From: FACHB-1406 sp034189065
GTDB taxonomy: Bacteria; Cyanobacteriota; Cyanobacteriia; Cyanobacteriales; Spirulinaceae
Length of the DNA: 64,000 nucleotides
Assembly (NCBI GenBank): GCA_034189065.1
Contig: JAXHVQ010000004.1
Coordinates: 43,343-107,342, forward strand
Reading direction: 5' to 3'
Made by a program: the position numbers and the translations under genes. Below, piece by piece: positions 33,685-42,723 of the stretch. How positions within the stretch are numbered: the stretch's first letter is position 1; each line of letters begins with the position of its first letter. Below the pieces are notes generated by a model, which saw nothing but the letters and a program-made list of their open reading frames with translations, searched no databases and had not been told where the DNA came from.

Positions 33685-33897
33685 TCAATTTTCCCTCATC
33701 CAGACTGCTAATTCCTCAAGAGTTAGGTCGAGTAAGTCGCACAACGCCTTCATCTGGGAAGGATAAAGTTTGGGAAGATGGCGATCGCTTTCCCAGTTAA
33801 TGACGGTTGACTCCACAACATCGCACGTCCTCGCTACCTGTATCCGCGTTAATCCCAAACCCTCTCGTTGCGCCCTCAATTTCTGCCCGAACGTCAT
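33685..33897 (-). CDS. Small XRE-family transcriptional regulator
   Basis: The 70-residue protein is almost entirely one helix-turn-helix: FGQKLRAQREGLGLTRIQVA, then RTCDVVESTVINWESDRHLPK with the recognition helix, and LYPSQMKALCDLLDLTLEEL. It is complete in this form and has no sensor domain. It lies just upstream of the aldo/keto reductase on the same strand and may regulate that gene or itself. An inverted repeat (AAGCCAGTC...GACTGGCTT) occurs 92 bp upstream of the start and could be a binding site, though the arms are far apart. Confidence 0.9.
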   Translation of the reverse strand: MTFGQKLRAQREGLGLTRIQVARTCDVVESTVINWESDRHLPKLYPSQMKALCDLLDLTLEELAVWMREN

Positions 33898-33988
33898 TTA
33901 TTTATTGTGCCCTGCTTATTTCAGTTAACTATAATTATTCAGTTGACTATATGTAGTCTATTTGTTAATCTGGTTAATCATGGATAAC

Positions 33989-34026
33989 AAGCCAGTCCTC
34001 GCCCTAGACAAGTACCGGACTGGCTT
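33989..34026. repeat. Perfect 9-bp inverted repeat
   Basis: AAGCCAGTC (33989-33997) pairs with GACTGGCTT (34018-34026) across a 20-nt loop, 92 bp upstream of the XRE gene start. Confidence 0.7.
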
Positions 34027-34071
34027 GAAATTCCACCTTTGAATACTAGATTCAGGATGAAACTCTATTGT

Positions 34072-34143
34072 GTAGGGTGGGAATTGCCGAAAAAAAGCTG
34101 GATTCAACAAATTCTCTCACCCTTGGCAATGCCCACCACACGC
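34072..34143. repeat. Inverted-repeat element with GTGGGCATTGCC-type ends
   Basis: The left end TGTAGGGTGGGAATTGCC and the right end GGCAATGCCCACCACAC are imperfect inverted repeats enclosing about 40 bp. The motif GGGTGGGCATTGCCCACC is a familiar noncoding cyanobacterial repeat. This copy looks like such a unit opened by an insert. Confidence 0.6.
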
Positions 34144-34379
34144 CTTGCTAATCGATTGTACTATGATACAGCCCAAGGCGCTGTATCGTCCCCTTACGAA
34201 CGCGATCGCGCGACCTAAAAATCCGCGATCGCGCGCCTCTCCTTATCGTATCCGGGCTTAACTTTCACTCCGATCGACTTCCAACAATTCACTTCGCCGT
34301 TAACAACAGAAAAACTTCAAAATGGGTTAATATCGCCCTCCGATCGAGCCTCAAACCGCCAAAATATATCCTCACAACT

Positions 34380-34436
34380 ATAACCCGTTTCAACGGGTTT
34401 AAGCTTTTAGCCCGAAATTGATTTCCGGGCTAAAAC
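34380..34436 (+). repeat. Dispersed hairpin repeat, family C copy 3
   Basis: It reads ATAACCCGTTTCAACGGGTT, then TAAGCTTTTAGCCCGAAATT and GATTTCCGGGCTAAAA. The ACCCGTT/AACGGGT stem and the TTTTAGCCCG/CGGGCTAAAA stem are both clear. It lies downstream of the Rpn-type nuclease gene. Confidence 0.85.
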
Positions 34437-34510
34437 GACTCAAATCACTAAAATTTGAATTCCGGGCGAAGCAGGCGATCGCGTTTTTTTTAGAACTCGG
34501 CATTCAAGAT

Positions 34511-35338
34511 TTAACTCATTGGTTCGCGCAACTCTCGAACCGCTTCCAAACTTAATCCCGTTGTTGTGGCGATCGCTTCGTCATCCAGGACAGTAAGTAA
34601 GTTCCGAGCTATAGCGAATTTTTCTTCTTCTCGACCAAGAGCAACTGCTCCTTGTTGATCGTAGATAAACATTTCTCGATGTTCCAAATCTTCAAGTTCG
34701 TCGGGGTTTAAGTTAGCTCGATTGGCAATTTCAAAGGCTCGGTGAAGTTCGGGAATGTTATTCATATTTGCAGGAATTTCATCGAGAGAGCGTGCCGATT
34801 TGATAAAGTAAATCCATTTGTCGGTCAAGGTTTTCAGTTGTTCGAGTGTTTTAGTAAACTTGGGCAACTCAACGAACACCAGCTCGATATCATTTTCGGG
34901 ATAGACCGAACCATCGGATACCTCTCGATAAACAAAGCGCGAAGCAAATTGACGGCGACCGGAGAACATTTCAAAATCGGTCAGCGTTAGAGCAACGACG
35001 GGTTTTAGCATTCGATAGCCTTCCCCTTTTTGCAGTTGAAAAGCATAAGTTTTTGCGGCGTTGAATAAGACCCTTTTGCCGAAGGATTGTACGTTCAAAA
35101 CTTGCATTTCAATGATAACTGTTGTCCCATTGCTCAGTTTGGCTTTAACGTCAAGATAGGTGTCTTTTAAACCCTGAACGCTTGGCGGTAAATTAGGATT
35201 GATGATTTCGAGGTCTTTAATGATAGAGTTACCGTTATAAACCAAAGAATTGAGAAAACTAATTAAAATATCTTTGCTTTCATCGGAACCAAATATTTTT
35301 TTGAAAGCGTAGTCTGTCTTAGGATTGATAAATCTCAT
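34511..35338 (-). CDS. Rpn/PD-(D/E)XK transposase-family nuclease
   Basis: The 275-residue protein matches the PDDEXK nuclease family transposase / Rpn type: MRFINPKTDYAFKKIFGSDE at the start, DTYLDVKAKLSNGTTVIIEMQV with the D...E.Q core (about 58-82), and RVLFNAAKTYAFQLQKGEGY. Proteins of this type promote RecA-independent recombination and occur in many scattered copies. Residues 210-275 are charged and helical (NLNPDELEDLEHREMFIYDQ). It is complete and stands alone. It could be mobile, but no inverted repeats bounding it were seen. Confidence 0.88.
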   Translation of the reverse strand: MRFINPKTDYAFKKIFGSDESKDILISFLNSLVYNGNSIIKDLEIINPNLPPSVQGLKDTYLDVKAKLSNGTTVIIEMQVLNVQSFGKRVLFNAAKTYAFQLQKGEGYRMLKPVVALTLTDFEMFSGRRQFASRFVYREVSDGSVYPENDIELVFVELPKFTKTLEQLKTLTDKWIYFIKSARSLDEIPANMNNIPELHRAFEIANRANLNPDELEDLEHREMFIYDQQGAVALGREEEKFAIARNLLTVLDDEAIATTTGLSLEAVRELREPMS

Positions 35339-35418
35339 TTTCTATCTCTTAACTCCCGTACTCTGAATTTTATCTCCTGGGTTTTATATTTCTGACTTCT
35401 GTTTCCTAAACTCAAAAA

Positions 35419-37347
35419 TCATCCCGCCCGTTCCGCTAATTCTAACCACCGTTCCGTCGCCGAATCAATGGTACTAATCAATTGCGCCAAGTTTTCCGTA
35501 AGTTCCTGCATTTTTTCAAAATCGCTCGGCGGATTATTATAAAGTAACTGTTCTAATTCTTCTTTTTGCGCCTCCATTTCGGGGATTTGCGTTTCCAACC
35601 CTTCATACTCCCGCTTTTCTTTGAACGACAACTTTCGAGGCTTCTCGTTTTTTGGAGATTGAACGGTGGAAGAACGCGTTTTTTTATGGCTTCCGTTAGA
35701 CTTTTCTGTTTTCTGAGTTTCTTGTTTTTCCCGCTCTTCTTCTGCTTTTTTATAATCCAAATACACCGAATAATTTCCCGGATATTGTCGCACATTTCCG
35801 CCGGTTTCGATGGCAAAAATCGCGTCAATTGTGCGATCGAGAAAATAGCGGTCGTGAGATACCACAATAACACAACCGTTAAATTCTTCTAAATACTCTT
35901 CCAATACCGACAGCGTTTGTACGTCAAGATCGTTGGTCGGCTCGTCTAAAATCAGAACGTTGGGCGCGCTCATTAATACGCGCAATAAAAATAAACGTCG
36001 TTTTTCGCCGCCGGAAAGTTTGTTAATGGGAGCGTATTGTTGGGCGGGAGGAAACAAAAACCTTTCTAACATTTGAGAAGCCGTAATCAAGGTTCCATCC
36101 GCCGTTTGAACTAACTCTGCTGCACTTTTTAGATATTCAATAACGCGCTTGTCGTTGTGTAGCGATATGTCGTCAGAATGTTGGTCGAAATAGCCGATGT
36201 GAATCGTAGAACCGATATCGACTGTCCCAGAATCGGGCTGTACTCGCCCGGTAACCATATCCATCAATGTCGATTTTCCCGCACCATTGGGACCGATAAT
36301 ACCGACACGATCTTCTCGATTAAAATTGTAAGTAAAGTCTTGAATTAACGTTCGTCCGTCATAAGCTTTACAAATACCCTCTAGTTCAATAACTTTTTTC
36401 CCAATTCGACGACCGGCGGTGGAAATTTCCACCTTTCCCAGAGATTGTTTGAACTCTTGCCCTTGCATTTCCTCAATGCGATCGCGTCGCGCTTTCTGTT
36501 TCGTACTGCGCGCCTTGGGCCCCCGTTTGAGCCATTCCAACTCCCGCCGCAAAACTCCTGCGTGTTTGCGCTGACTGCTCGCTGCAACTTCTTCGGCTTC
36601 GGCTTTCTTTCCCAAAAAATAAGCGTAATTTCCCGCATAACTATAAAGATCGCCGCGATCCACTTCGAGAATGCGGTTGGCGACGCGATCGAGAAAATAG
36701 CGATCGTGAGTCACCAACAACAGCGCGCCCCGATAGCGTTTCAAATAATCCTGCAACCACTCCACCGACAGCGCGTCCAAATGGTTCGTGGGTTCGTCCA
36801 TCAACAGCGCTTCCGGTTCGGCTAAAAGCGCCGCAGCAAGGGCAATTCGCTTGCGATAACCGCCGGACAAACTGCCAATTTTCGCTTCAAAATCCTCAAT
36901 TCCCAGTTGAGTGAGAATAATTTTCGCGTTAGTTTCCACCTCCCACGCGCCAACCGCCTCGATTTGTTGGGAGAGGGTAGAGAGACGCGATAAAAGTTTA
37001 TCCGTCGGCGCGCGATCGCGTCCCAGTTTATGGGAAAGTTCCTCGTACTCGCGAATTAACGCCATTTGTTCCCCCGCATCGGCGAAAACCTGTTCTAAAA
37101 CCGTCCGATTTTCGTCCAATTCCGGTTGCTGGGGAAGATAGACAATGTTCGCGCCGGAATTCACCCAAAACTCCCCGCTATCAAAGGGTTCGAGTCCCGC
37201 GACAATCTTCAACAACGTCGATTTTCCCGAACCGTTGGTGCCGATGAGTCCAACTTTATCGCCTTCTTCCAGGCTAAAACTGGCATCTTTGAAAATTTCC
37301 TTAATGCCAAAGTCTTTTTTAAGCGATCGCAGCGTTAGAAGAGTCAT
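35419..37347 (-). CDS. uup: ABC-F family ATP-binding protein (Uup-like)
   Basis: This is a soluble twin-ATPase protein of the ABC-F family, which acts on ribosomes or branched DNA and not in transport. It has 642 residues from ATG 37347 (MTLLTLRSLKKDF); a start four codons upstream is possible. First ATPase: GTNGSGKST near 36, LSGGYRKR near 162, LLMDEPTNHLD near 182. Second: GPNGAGKST near 350, LSGGEKRR near 440, LILDEPTNDLD near 460. The linker between the two domains carries the charged P-site tRNA interaction motif region. The C-terminal 90 residues form a coiled coil, as in Uup. Confidence 0.93.
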   Translation of the reverse strand: MTLLTLRSLKKDFGIKEIFKDASFSLEEGDKVGLIGTNGSGKSTLLKIVAGLEPFDSGEFWVNSGANIVYLPQQPELDENRTVLEQVFADAGEQMALIREYEELSHKLGRDRAPTDKLLSRLSTLSQQIEAVGAWEVETNAKIILTQLGIEDFEAKIGSLSGGYRKRIALAAALLAEPEALLMDEPTNHLDALSVEWLQDYLKRYRGALLLVTHDRYFLDRVANRILEVDRGDLYSYAGNYAYFLGKKAEAEEVAASSQRKHAGVLRRELEWLKRGPKARSTKQKARRDRIEEMQGQEFKQSLGKVEISTAGRRIGKKVIELEGICKAYDGRTLIQDFTYNFNREDRVGIIGPNGAGKSTLMDMVTGRVQPDSGTVDIGSTIHIGYFDQHSDDISLHNDKRVIEYLKSAAELVQTADGTLITASQMLERFLFPPAQQYAPINKLSGGEKRRLFLLRVLMSAPNVLILDEPTNDLDVQTLSVLEEYLEEFNGCVIVVSHDRYFLDRTIDAIFAIETGGNVRQYPGNYSVYLDYKKAEEEREKQETQKTEKSNGSHKKTRSSTVQSPKNEKPRKLSFKEKREYEGLETQIPEMEAQKEELEQLLYNNPPSDFEKMQELTENLAQLISTIDSATERWLELAERAG

Positions 37348-37359
37348 AGGAATACACAA

Positions 37360-37707
37360 TATATTGAGACAGGGGAAAAAAGCCGATTTCTACTCCATAC
37401 CTTAAGAATTCGCAAGCGCGAAATTCTTAATACACAAAGGTAGATGGGGCAATACTTTTGTACGTCAGATGTGTAATTCTAATTTTTGTATGTTATACCA
37501 TTTAAACGCACATTTGCTTAAGACAGTCGGCTGTCAGCGGACATTGCCAGTTTAGAATAATCTCCTCAATTCGAGCGAATTAAAAGCAATTCTCACTCTA
37601 CTTAACTCGCCAATATTTAGAGCGAGTTATTTTGGGCGTACCTTAAACCAACCCACTTTTGAAACTTACAAAAAAGTTCCAAACCAGTCTCGCAAATCCC
37701 TTCAAAA
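37360..37707. other. Intergenic region between the ABC-F and PLP-lyase genes
   Basis: This 348 bp stretch contains an imperfect hairpin, TTAAGAATTCGCAAGCGCGA followed by AATTCTTAA (about 37402-37430), and nothing that looks like a gene. Both flanking genes are on the minus strand, so the ABC-F promoter should lie here. Confidence 0.45.
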
Positions 37708-38937
37708 CTAAAATTTCCCCATCGCCTCAATTGCTGCTTCCAAGGCGATCGCAACATGAGTCCAATGAGTCCCCCCTTGACAGAATACAATATAAGGCTC
37801 TCGCAGCGGCCCGTCGGCAGAAAACTCCGAAGTGCTGCCATCGATAAACGTCCCCCCAGCCATTACTAATTGGCTGTCGTAACCGGGCATTGCCGCCGGC
37901 ACGGGATCCAGATAAGAACCCACCGGAGACTGCTGTTGTGCGGCGCGACAGAAGGCAATCAGCTTCTCGGCAGACCCCAACTGCACCCCTTGAATAATAT
38001 CTCGACGAGGGGCGAAGGGAAGGGGATTCACCGGATATCCCAATTTCTCAAAAACATAAGCCGTCAAGTGGTTGCCCTTCATCGCTTCCCCCACCATTTG
38101 AGGCGCGAGGAATAACCCCTGAAATAACAGGCGATTGAGATCGAGGGTTGTACCTCCCGAAGTGCCGATCCCGGGCGCGGTGAGGCGACAGGCTGCCGCT
38201 TCTACCAGTTGGGCTTTCCCTGCGACGTATCCTCCAGTGGGGGCGAGGGTTCCTCCTGGGTTTTTAATTAAGGAACCGGCAATGAGATCGACTCCAACGG
38301 CAGGAGGTTCGATAATATCCGTGAATTCACCGTAGCAGTTATCCACAAAACAAATGGTGCGGGGATTTTGTTCCTTGACAAGGCGAACGATTTTTTCAAT
38401 GTCCGCGATCGCCAAACTCTGTCGCCAGGAGTAGCCACAAGAACGCTGAATCAAGACTAGGCGCGTTTCTGGACAAACCGCAGTTGCCAAAGCAGACCAA
38501 TCAATTGTACTTTCGGGGGTTAACTCCAGTTGACGATAAGAAATTCCAAACTCTGCTAGGGATCCCTGTCCTTTCCCGCGCAAACCGATAACCTCCTCGA
38601 GGGTGTCGTAAGGCGCGCCAGCAACGGCTAGCATCTCGTCGCCGGGACGCAGAACACCAAATAGCGCCGCCGCGATGCTGTGAGTCCCGGAAACGAACTG
38701 GACTCGCACTGCTGCCGCTTCTGCCCCCATTACCTCCGCAAAAATACGATCCATCGTCTCGCGACCGAGATCGTCATGCCCGTAGCCGCTAACTCCGCTA
38801 AAATGGTGGATACCTAAGCGATTCTTGCGGAAGCTCCCTAGAACTTTCTGAAGATTTTGCTTGACCCGAGCGTCGATACCAGAAAAAATCGGAAGGAGTG
38901 CCTTGTGTGCTTCTTCGAGCAACTCTGAGCTAGTCAT
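37708..38937 (-). CDS. PLP-dependent methionine gamma-lyase family protein (aluminium-resistance type)
   Basis: The protein has 409 residues from ATG 38937 (MTSSELLEEAHKALLP); the frame is open 16 codons further. Family marks are IHHFSGVSGYGHDDLGRETM, RVQFVSGTHSIAAALFGVLR, CFVDNCYGEFTDIIEPPAVG (the Asp that pairs with the pyridine N) and LIAGSLIKNPGGTLAPTGGY, whose Lys should bind pyridoxal phosphate. It is a soluble lyase/aminotransferase-fold enzyme of unknown physiological substrate. It is annotated as cystathionine beta-lyase-like or aluminium-resistance protein elsewhere. It is divergent from the desaturase gene at 39047. Confidence 0.9.
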   Translation of the reverse strand: MTSSELLEEAHKALLPIFSGIDARVKQNLQKVLGSFRKNRLGIHHFSGVSGYGHDDLGRETMDRIFAEVMGAEAAAVRVQFVSGTHSIAAALFGVLRPGDEMLAVAGAPYDTLEEVIGLRGKGQGSLAEFGISYRQLELTPESTIDWSALATAVCPETRLVLIQRSCGYSWRQSLAIADIEKIVRLVKEQNPRTICFVDNCYGEFTDIIEPPAVGVDLIAGSLIKNPGGTLAPTGGYVAGKAQLVEAAACRLTAPGIGTSGGTTLDLNRLLFQGLFLAPQMVGEAMKGNHLTAYVFEKLGYPVNPLPFAPRRDIIQGVQLGSAEKLIAFCRAAQQQSPVGSYLDPVPAAMPGYDSQLVMAGGTFIDGSTSEFSADGPLREPYIVFCQGGTHWTHVAIALEAAIEAMGKF

Positions 38938-39046
38938 TCTGGAAATAAAGTTAATTTTGGCTTGATTTTTGAATTTTAGGCTCAAACTCGGTGGGTTTGG
39001 CTAGCGGTATCGGACATTTTCAATTTTTGTAATTTAGGATTGGTGA

Positions 39047-39880
39047 ATGACTATTGCTACAGAAAAAAAACTCGACCTCGATTGGGTTGTCATTATCTAT
39101 ATGGCGACCATCCATCTAGTCGCTTTATTAGCCTTCGTTCCCGGCAATTTTAGCTGGAAGGCTGTGGCTGTTGCCTTGGTTCTCTATTGGGTAAGTGGGG
39201 GGTTGGGCATTACCCTGGGCTTTCATCGCCTCGTCGCCCACCGCAGTTTTGAAGTCCCTAAAATCTTAGAGTATTTTTTTGTATTCTGTGGAACTCTCGC
39301 TTGTCAAGGGGGAGTCATCGATTGGGTCGGTTTGCATCGCGTTCACCACAAACACTCCGATACCGAACCCGATCCCCACGACTCGAATCTTGGATTTTGG
39401 TGGAGTCATATGGGTTGGATGATTCATGATATTCCCGCTGAAGAAAAAATCCCCCGCTTTACTAAAGATATCAATTCCGATCGCTTTTATCGGTTCATGC
39501 AGAACTTTTTTATCCCGATTCAAGTGGTTTTGGGTTTAGTTCTGTATGCCCTTGGCGGTTGGCCGTTTGTGATTTGGGGCATCTTTGTTCGCTTGGTGTT
39601 GGTGTTTCACTCCACCTGGTTTGTCAACAGTGCAACCCACAAGTTTGGCTATCGCACGTTCGATTCTAACGATAAATCGAAAAACTGTTGGTGGGTTGCG
39701 CTTCTCACCTTTGGGGAAGGTTGGCACAACAATCACCACGCTTATCAATATTCTGCCCGTCACGGGTTGAAGTGGTGGGAAGTTGATATGACTTGGATGA
39801 CGATTTGGTTACTTCAAGCGGTTGGTTTAGCGCAAAATGTTAAGTTGATTCCCGCTGAAATATTGGCTTCTAAGCGTTAA
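39047..39880 (+). CDS. desC: Acyl-lipid delta-9 desaturase
   Basis: This membrane di-iron enzyme introduces the first double bond into fatty acids. All three His boxes are present: HRLVAHRS (about 61-68), HRVHHKH (about 98-104) and EGWHNNHHA (about 226-234). Membrane helices lie around 13-32, 37-57 and 155-195. The 277-residue length and the start MTIATEKKLDLDWVVIIYM fit the cyanobacterial DesC group. It matters for membrane fluidity and is usually cold-regulated, though no regulatory element is recognisable upstream. Confidence 0.94.
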   Translation: MTIATEKKLDLDWVVIIYMATIHLVALLAFVPGNFSWKAVAVALVLYWVSGGLGITLGFHRLVAHRSFEVPKILEYFFVFCGTLACQGGVIDWVGLHRVHHKHSDTEPDPHDSNLGFWWSHMGWMIHDIPAEEKIPRFTKDINSDRFYRFMQNFFIPIQVVLGLVLYALGGWPFVIWGIFVRLVLVFHSTWFVNSATHKFGYRTFDSNDKSKNCWWVALLTFGEGWHNNHHAYQYSARHGLKWWEVDMTWMTIWLLQAVGLAQNVKLIPAEILASKR

Positions 39881-40188
39881 GGAATAAGAACGTGGGGGAT
39901 GTCAAAGGGTGCATTTTTGCCCCTCATCCCCAGTTCTCCTTCTCAGAAACGCGCTCTTAGGAGGAGCAGTTTCATGAATCTCTCTCTCAATGTTGGGAGA
40001 GGGATGAGTGGGAGAGGGCGAGAAAAGTGATAGACTCGCCGTTGCATTGGTAATGCCCTTAACAATTTTCCTCAAAAGGGAATTGAAACTAAGCTGTTCG
40101 GCTTGAAGAATTGCAATGTTAAATTCTCACGTCAAAGACAGCTTCGCTGTGGGCAGTAGTGAGTTCCGTTTTTTAAATGCGCGTCAGC
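39881..40188. other. Intergenic region between convergent genes
   Basis: In 308 bp there is an imperfect inverted repeat, CCCTCATCCC (about 39928) against GGGATGAGTGG (about 40002), enclosing a GGGAGAGGG run. It probably acts as a repeat-derived terminator for both genes. No gene was identified. Confidence 0.4.
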
Positions 40189-40875
40189 TCACTCCTGCGG
40201 CACAAAAAGTTTATCTTCCGGCAAATACTTCCACGCAATGCCGTCGGGATCTAAGTTTTGACTCCACTCAGAAAAGTCATCATTTGATTTATAGCGGCTG
40301 ATTTTATAGTCTTTGACGTTCAGACGTTTCGCTAAATCGGCTTGAATTAACGAAGACAGAGAACCTTCTGGTGCTGGAGAAGAATGCTCTGGCTTTTCTT
40401 CAGTCTGTGCTGGAGTTTCGGTTTCTTCTTCTGCTAAGTCTTCTTGGACTAAATCTTCCGCCTCATCTAAATCGGCAAAAGGTTCGCTCGAATCAAAAAT
40501 TGTTCCTAATGCGCTCGCCGTTAGAAAATAGTAAACTGTCCCTTTTTCTTGAAACTCTTTGCGCTGAGCGCCGTATTCCTCGGCTTTTTTATCGAGAAAT
40601 CGCTTTGCCGATGCTCCTGTTAGGTCGGCTTTAGCCGCTAAATCTAAGGGAGTTAAACAGCCTTGATTGTCTCGAATGAGTTGATTGAAGAAAGGATTTA
40701 TCTGTTGGCTCCACTTTTTCCATTGGTAATGCTGCCAAATTTTCAAGATAATTCCTAAGACAACGAGCGCTAAAATTAACGGCCAAGCCGTATATAAAAC
40801 AACGAGCGCTAAGGCGATTGGGATAATGAGAATCAAAAGGCCAGTAGCGCCGCGCTCTAAGACATTTCCGGACAT
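40189..40875 (-). CDS. Conserved cyanobacterial membrane-anchored protein
   Basis: The 228-residue protein has one long N-terminal hydrophobic region (about 11-45, two helices: LLILIIPIALALVVLYTAW and PLILALVVLGIILKIW). A small domain of winged-helix character follows (about 50-125, with NQGCLTPLDLAAKADLTGAS). Then come an acidic linker (about 135-170) and a C-terminal segment with SSLIQADLAKRLNVKD. The architecture suggests a membrane-tethered regulator, but I do not recognise a named family. It stands alone on the minus strand. Confidence 0.65.
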   Translation of the reverse strand: MSGNVLERGATGLLILIIPIALALVVLYTAWPLILALVVLGIILKIWQHYQWKKWSQQINPFFNQLIRDNQGCLTPLDLAAKADLTGASAKRFLDKKAEEYGAQRKEFQEKGTVYYFLTASALGTIFDSSEPFADLDEAEDLVQEDLAEEETETPAQTEEKPEHSSPAPEGSLSSLIQADLAKRLNVKDYKISRYKSNDDFSEWSQNLDPDGIAWKYLPEDKLFVPQE

Positions 40876-40950
40876 AGCTTTTAGTGTTTGAGGTTAACGA
40901 AGGAGAGTGATAGGGAACAGCTATAAGATCTGAATTGACTGAAAAACTCG

Positions 40951-41109
40951 ATGGCACGATGCACGGGATGCAAATTCTTCGAGTATTTAAATCAACCTAT
41001 GTCAGACCCAAAAGCTAGAACAAATGAACTGCAAAAAAGAGAGTGGATCGGCTTTTTGCAGCACTTGCACCTTAATCCCTACTCCAACAGTTTAAGGGGT
41101 ATTGGCTAA
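40951..41109 (+). CDS. Possible small protein (52 residues)
   Basis: An ORF from ATG 40951 to TAA 41107-41109 encodes 52 residues, beginning MARCTGCKFFEYLNQPM and ending NSLRGIG. It has a CxxC pair near the N-terminus and a charged middle (KARTNELQKREWIGFLQHL). There is no RBS, and its end overlaps the convergent GatD-like gene by 18 bp. It has the composition of a real soluble peptide, but I know no family, so this is a low-confidence call. Confidence 0.28.
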   Translation: MARCTGCKFFEYLNQPMSDPKARTNELQKREWIGFLQHLHLNPYSNSLRGIG

Positions 41110-41886
41110 AGTCGGTAAGTCTAATCGAGCAAACATAGAGGAACGCGCTTGCAGTGCAAGGGAATCATCGAGGGTGGAGAGGGAAGTGGGTTGACTGGAC
41201 TTGCGCGCCATCGCAACGTTTAGTAACCAGTCGGCGACGAAGGGATTTTTTGGCAGTAGGGGCCCGTGGGAATAGGTGGCGATCGCATTACGATAAAACG
41301 CGCCTTCGGTTCCATCCTCCCCGTTATTCCCATACCCCTTAATGGTTTTTCCCAAGGGTTGTACGTCGCCGAGGTAGGTTCGTCCGCCGTGATTTTCAAA
41401 CCCCACGATAATTGGCGGTTTCCCCCACTTCTGTCGCAACTCCTCAGCTAAGGGAGAGGCGGTAATCTCGAACACAAGATTGCCAATGCAGCGTTGCGCG
41501 TCGAGTCCCGGGTGTTTGCTGACTAAATCCAAAATTCCCAACCCCTCAATTCGCTGTCCGATGCCCGGTTCGTAGTAATGTCCTAACAGTTGGGGAGAAC
41601 CGCAGGTAAAGACTCCGGGGGTTCCCGCCGCGATCGCCTCCCGCATTGCACCAGCTTTTGCACCCTGCAAATCGCGCATGACAATTTCTTGCTGGCGATC
41701 TTGCGCGCCGCCGCCGACGATGATATCCGCGTCATCGAAAGCGGTTGCGTCGCAGTCGCGATTGAGGGGAACAATGGACACTTCAATGCCTCGCCACGAC
41801 GCGCGCTGTTGCAAGCAAATGACATTGCCGCGATCGCCGTAGGTACTCATGAGAGTGGGGTACAACCAGCCAATTGTTAGCTTCAT
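41092..41886 (-). CDS. Type 1 glutamine amidotransferase, GatD-like
   Basis: This is a 264-residue CobQ/GatD-type glutaminase. The nucleophile is Cys95 in FTCGSPQLLGHYYEPG and the partner His207 is in ATYSHGPLLPKNP. The N-terminal MKLTIGWLYPTLMSTYGDRG is typical of the group. In Gram-positive bacteria GatD works with MurT to amidate lipid II. Cyanobacterial homologues usually lie next to a MurT-like Mur ligase gene, which is absent from both sides here. Its role in peptidoglycan amidation is inferred from the family only. Confidence 0.85.
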   Translation of the reverse strand: MKLTIGWLYPTLMSTYGDRGNVICLQQRASWRGIEVSIVPLNRDCDATAFDDADIIVGGGAQDRQQEIVMRDLQGAKAGAMREAIAAGTPGVFTCGSPQLLGHYYEPGIGQRIEGLGILDLVSKHPGLDAQRCIGNLVFEITASPLAEELRQKWGKPPIIVGFENHGGRTYLGDVQPLGKTIKGYGNNGEDGTEGAFYRNAIATYSHGPLLPKNPFVADWLLNVAMARKSSQPTSLSTLDDSLALQARSSMFARLDLPTLANTP

Positions 41887-42079
41887 AGAATTTGAAATTT
41901 GTCAAGATTGTTGAAACTGTGGGTTTTGCCGTTAATGTAGCATCTTAAAAATTCACGCATTCACGCATTTAGAGTTGAGAATTCTAGATCGGCTAAAAGT
42001 CCCAGTAAGACGGGTAGCGTTAATTTTTATAACGACTGGGGTCTGCGCTTATAGGAGTTTTGCTCGGCGTTGAAGAACT

Positions 42080-42723
42080 GTGAAGGACGCGATCGCTTCT
42101 TTTGACCTCATTGGTACAATAGAAAAATCCTCGCTGCGGTGCGATATGAACGGTTTAGTAAACATTCTCCGCCAGTCCGAAGGCATCATTGGCTTTCAAG
42201 TAGACAACGTAGAAATTGCTATCAAGTCTCTTCCCACGCGATCGCCTCGAGGTCAACTTGAAGACCGTTTGGAAACGCCTACACTTCTATTCAGTCACGA
42301 TGACTCATTTCAGGGAATACAGACTGCCATCGACCATCCCCTCGTGACAGCGGTTCACCTCGCCTTCAGCGACCACCGACCCCTCATCCTAACGCCAGAT
42401 TCCATCTGGATGACCTGCTCGAAACTCGTTATGAGTGGTGGGTTGTCGTTGGTCAGCCTATTTTACCAGAAAAAGATAGAGAACAAGATTTATTCGGAGA
42501 AAAGATTAGGGCTTTTCAACCCGAAGAGACTCGAGTCGTTGCAACAAGCATCGCTCAACTTTTCGAGCGTATCCTAGAAGCGGAAGGACGATATTACTTT
42601 GACGAGCCTGGATTTGTGCCGGAGCGATCGCGAATTTTATCAACCTCGACGAACGTAAAGTACTCCCCCGTTAAACTTTTCTTTAACTTTGGTATATTTA
42701 TTTTCGACAGCGTATTCAATTAA
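42080..42723 (+). pseudogene. Composite gene remnant with a DUF4419-like fragment
   Basis: The first frame (42080-42577) contains HPLVTAVHLAFSDHRPLILT followed by PDSIWMT, which resembles the DUF4419 core, then loses similarity. From about 42370 a second frame runs to a TAA at about 42723. It has soluble-protein character (LDDLLETRYEWWVVVGQPIL, then AFQPEETRVVATSIAQLF and EAEGRYYFDEPGFVP) and overlaps the convergent glycosyltransferase gene. The two parts are read in different frames. Either one gene has a frameshift near 42370-42420, or two broken genes were joined. No strong start or RBS is present. Confidence 0.5.

Larger units (their letters stand above)
33898..34510. other. Intergenic region rich in hairpin repeats
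   Basis: This 613 bp stretch holds no supported gene. It contains the AAGCCAGTC inverted repeat (33989-34026), a TGTAGGGTGGGAATTGCC inverted repeat (34072-34143), a GATACAGC/GCTGTATC hairpin (about 34165-34188), two clustered HIP1 sites and the third copy of repeat family C (34380-34436). TTAACTATA/GTTGACTATA direct repeats stand just upstream of the XRE gene (33926-33952). Confidence 0.55.
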
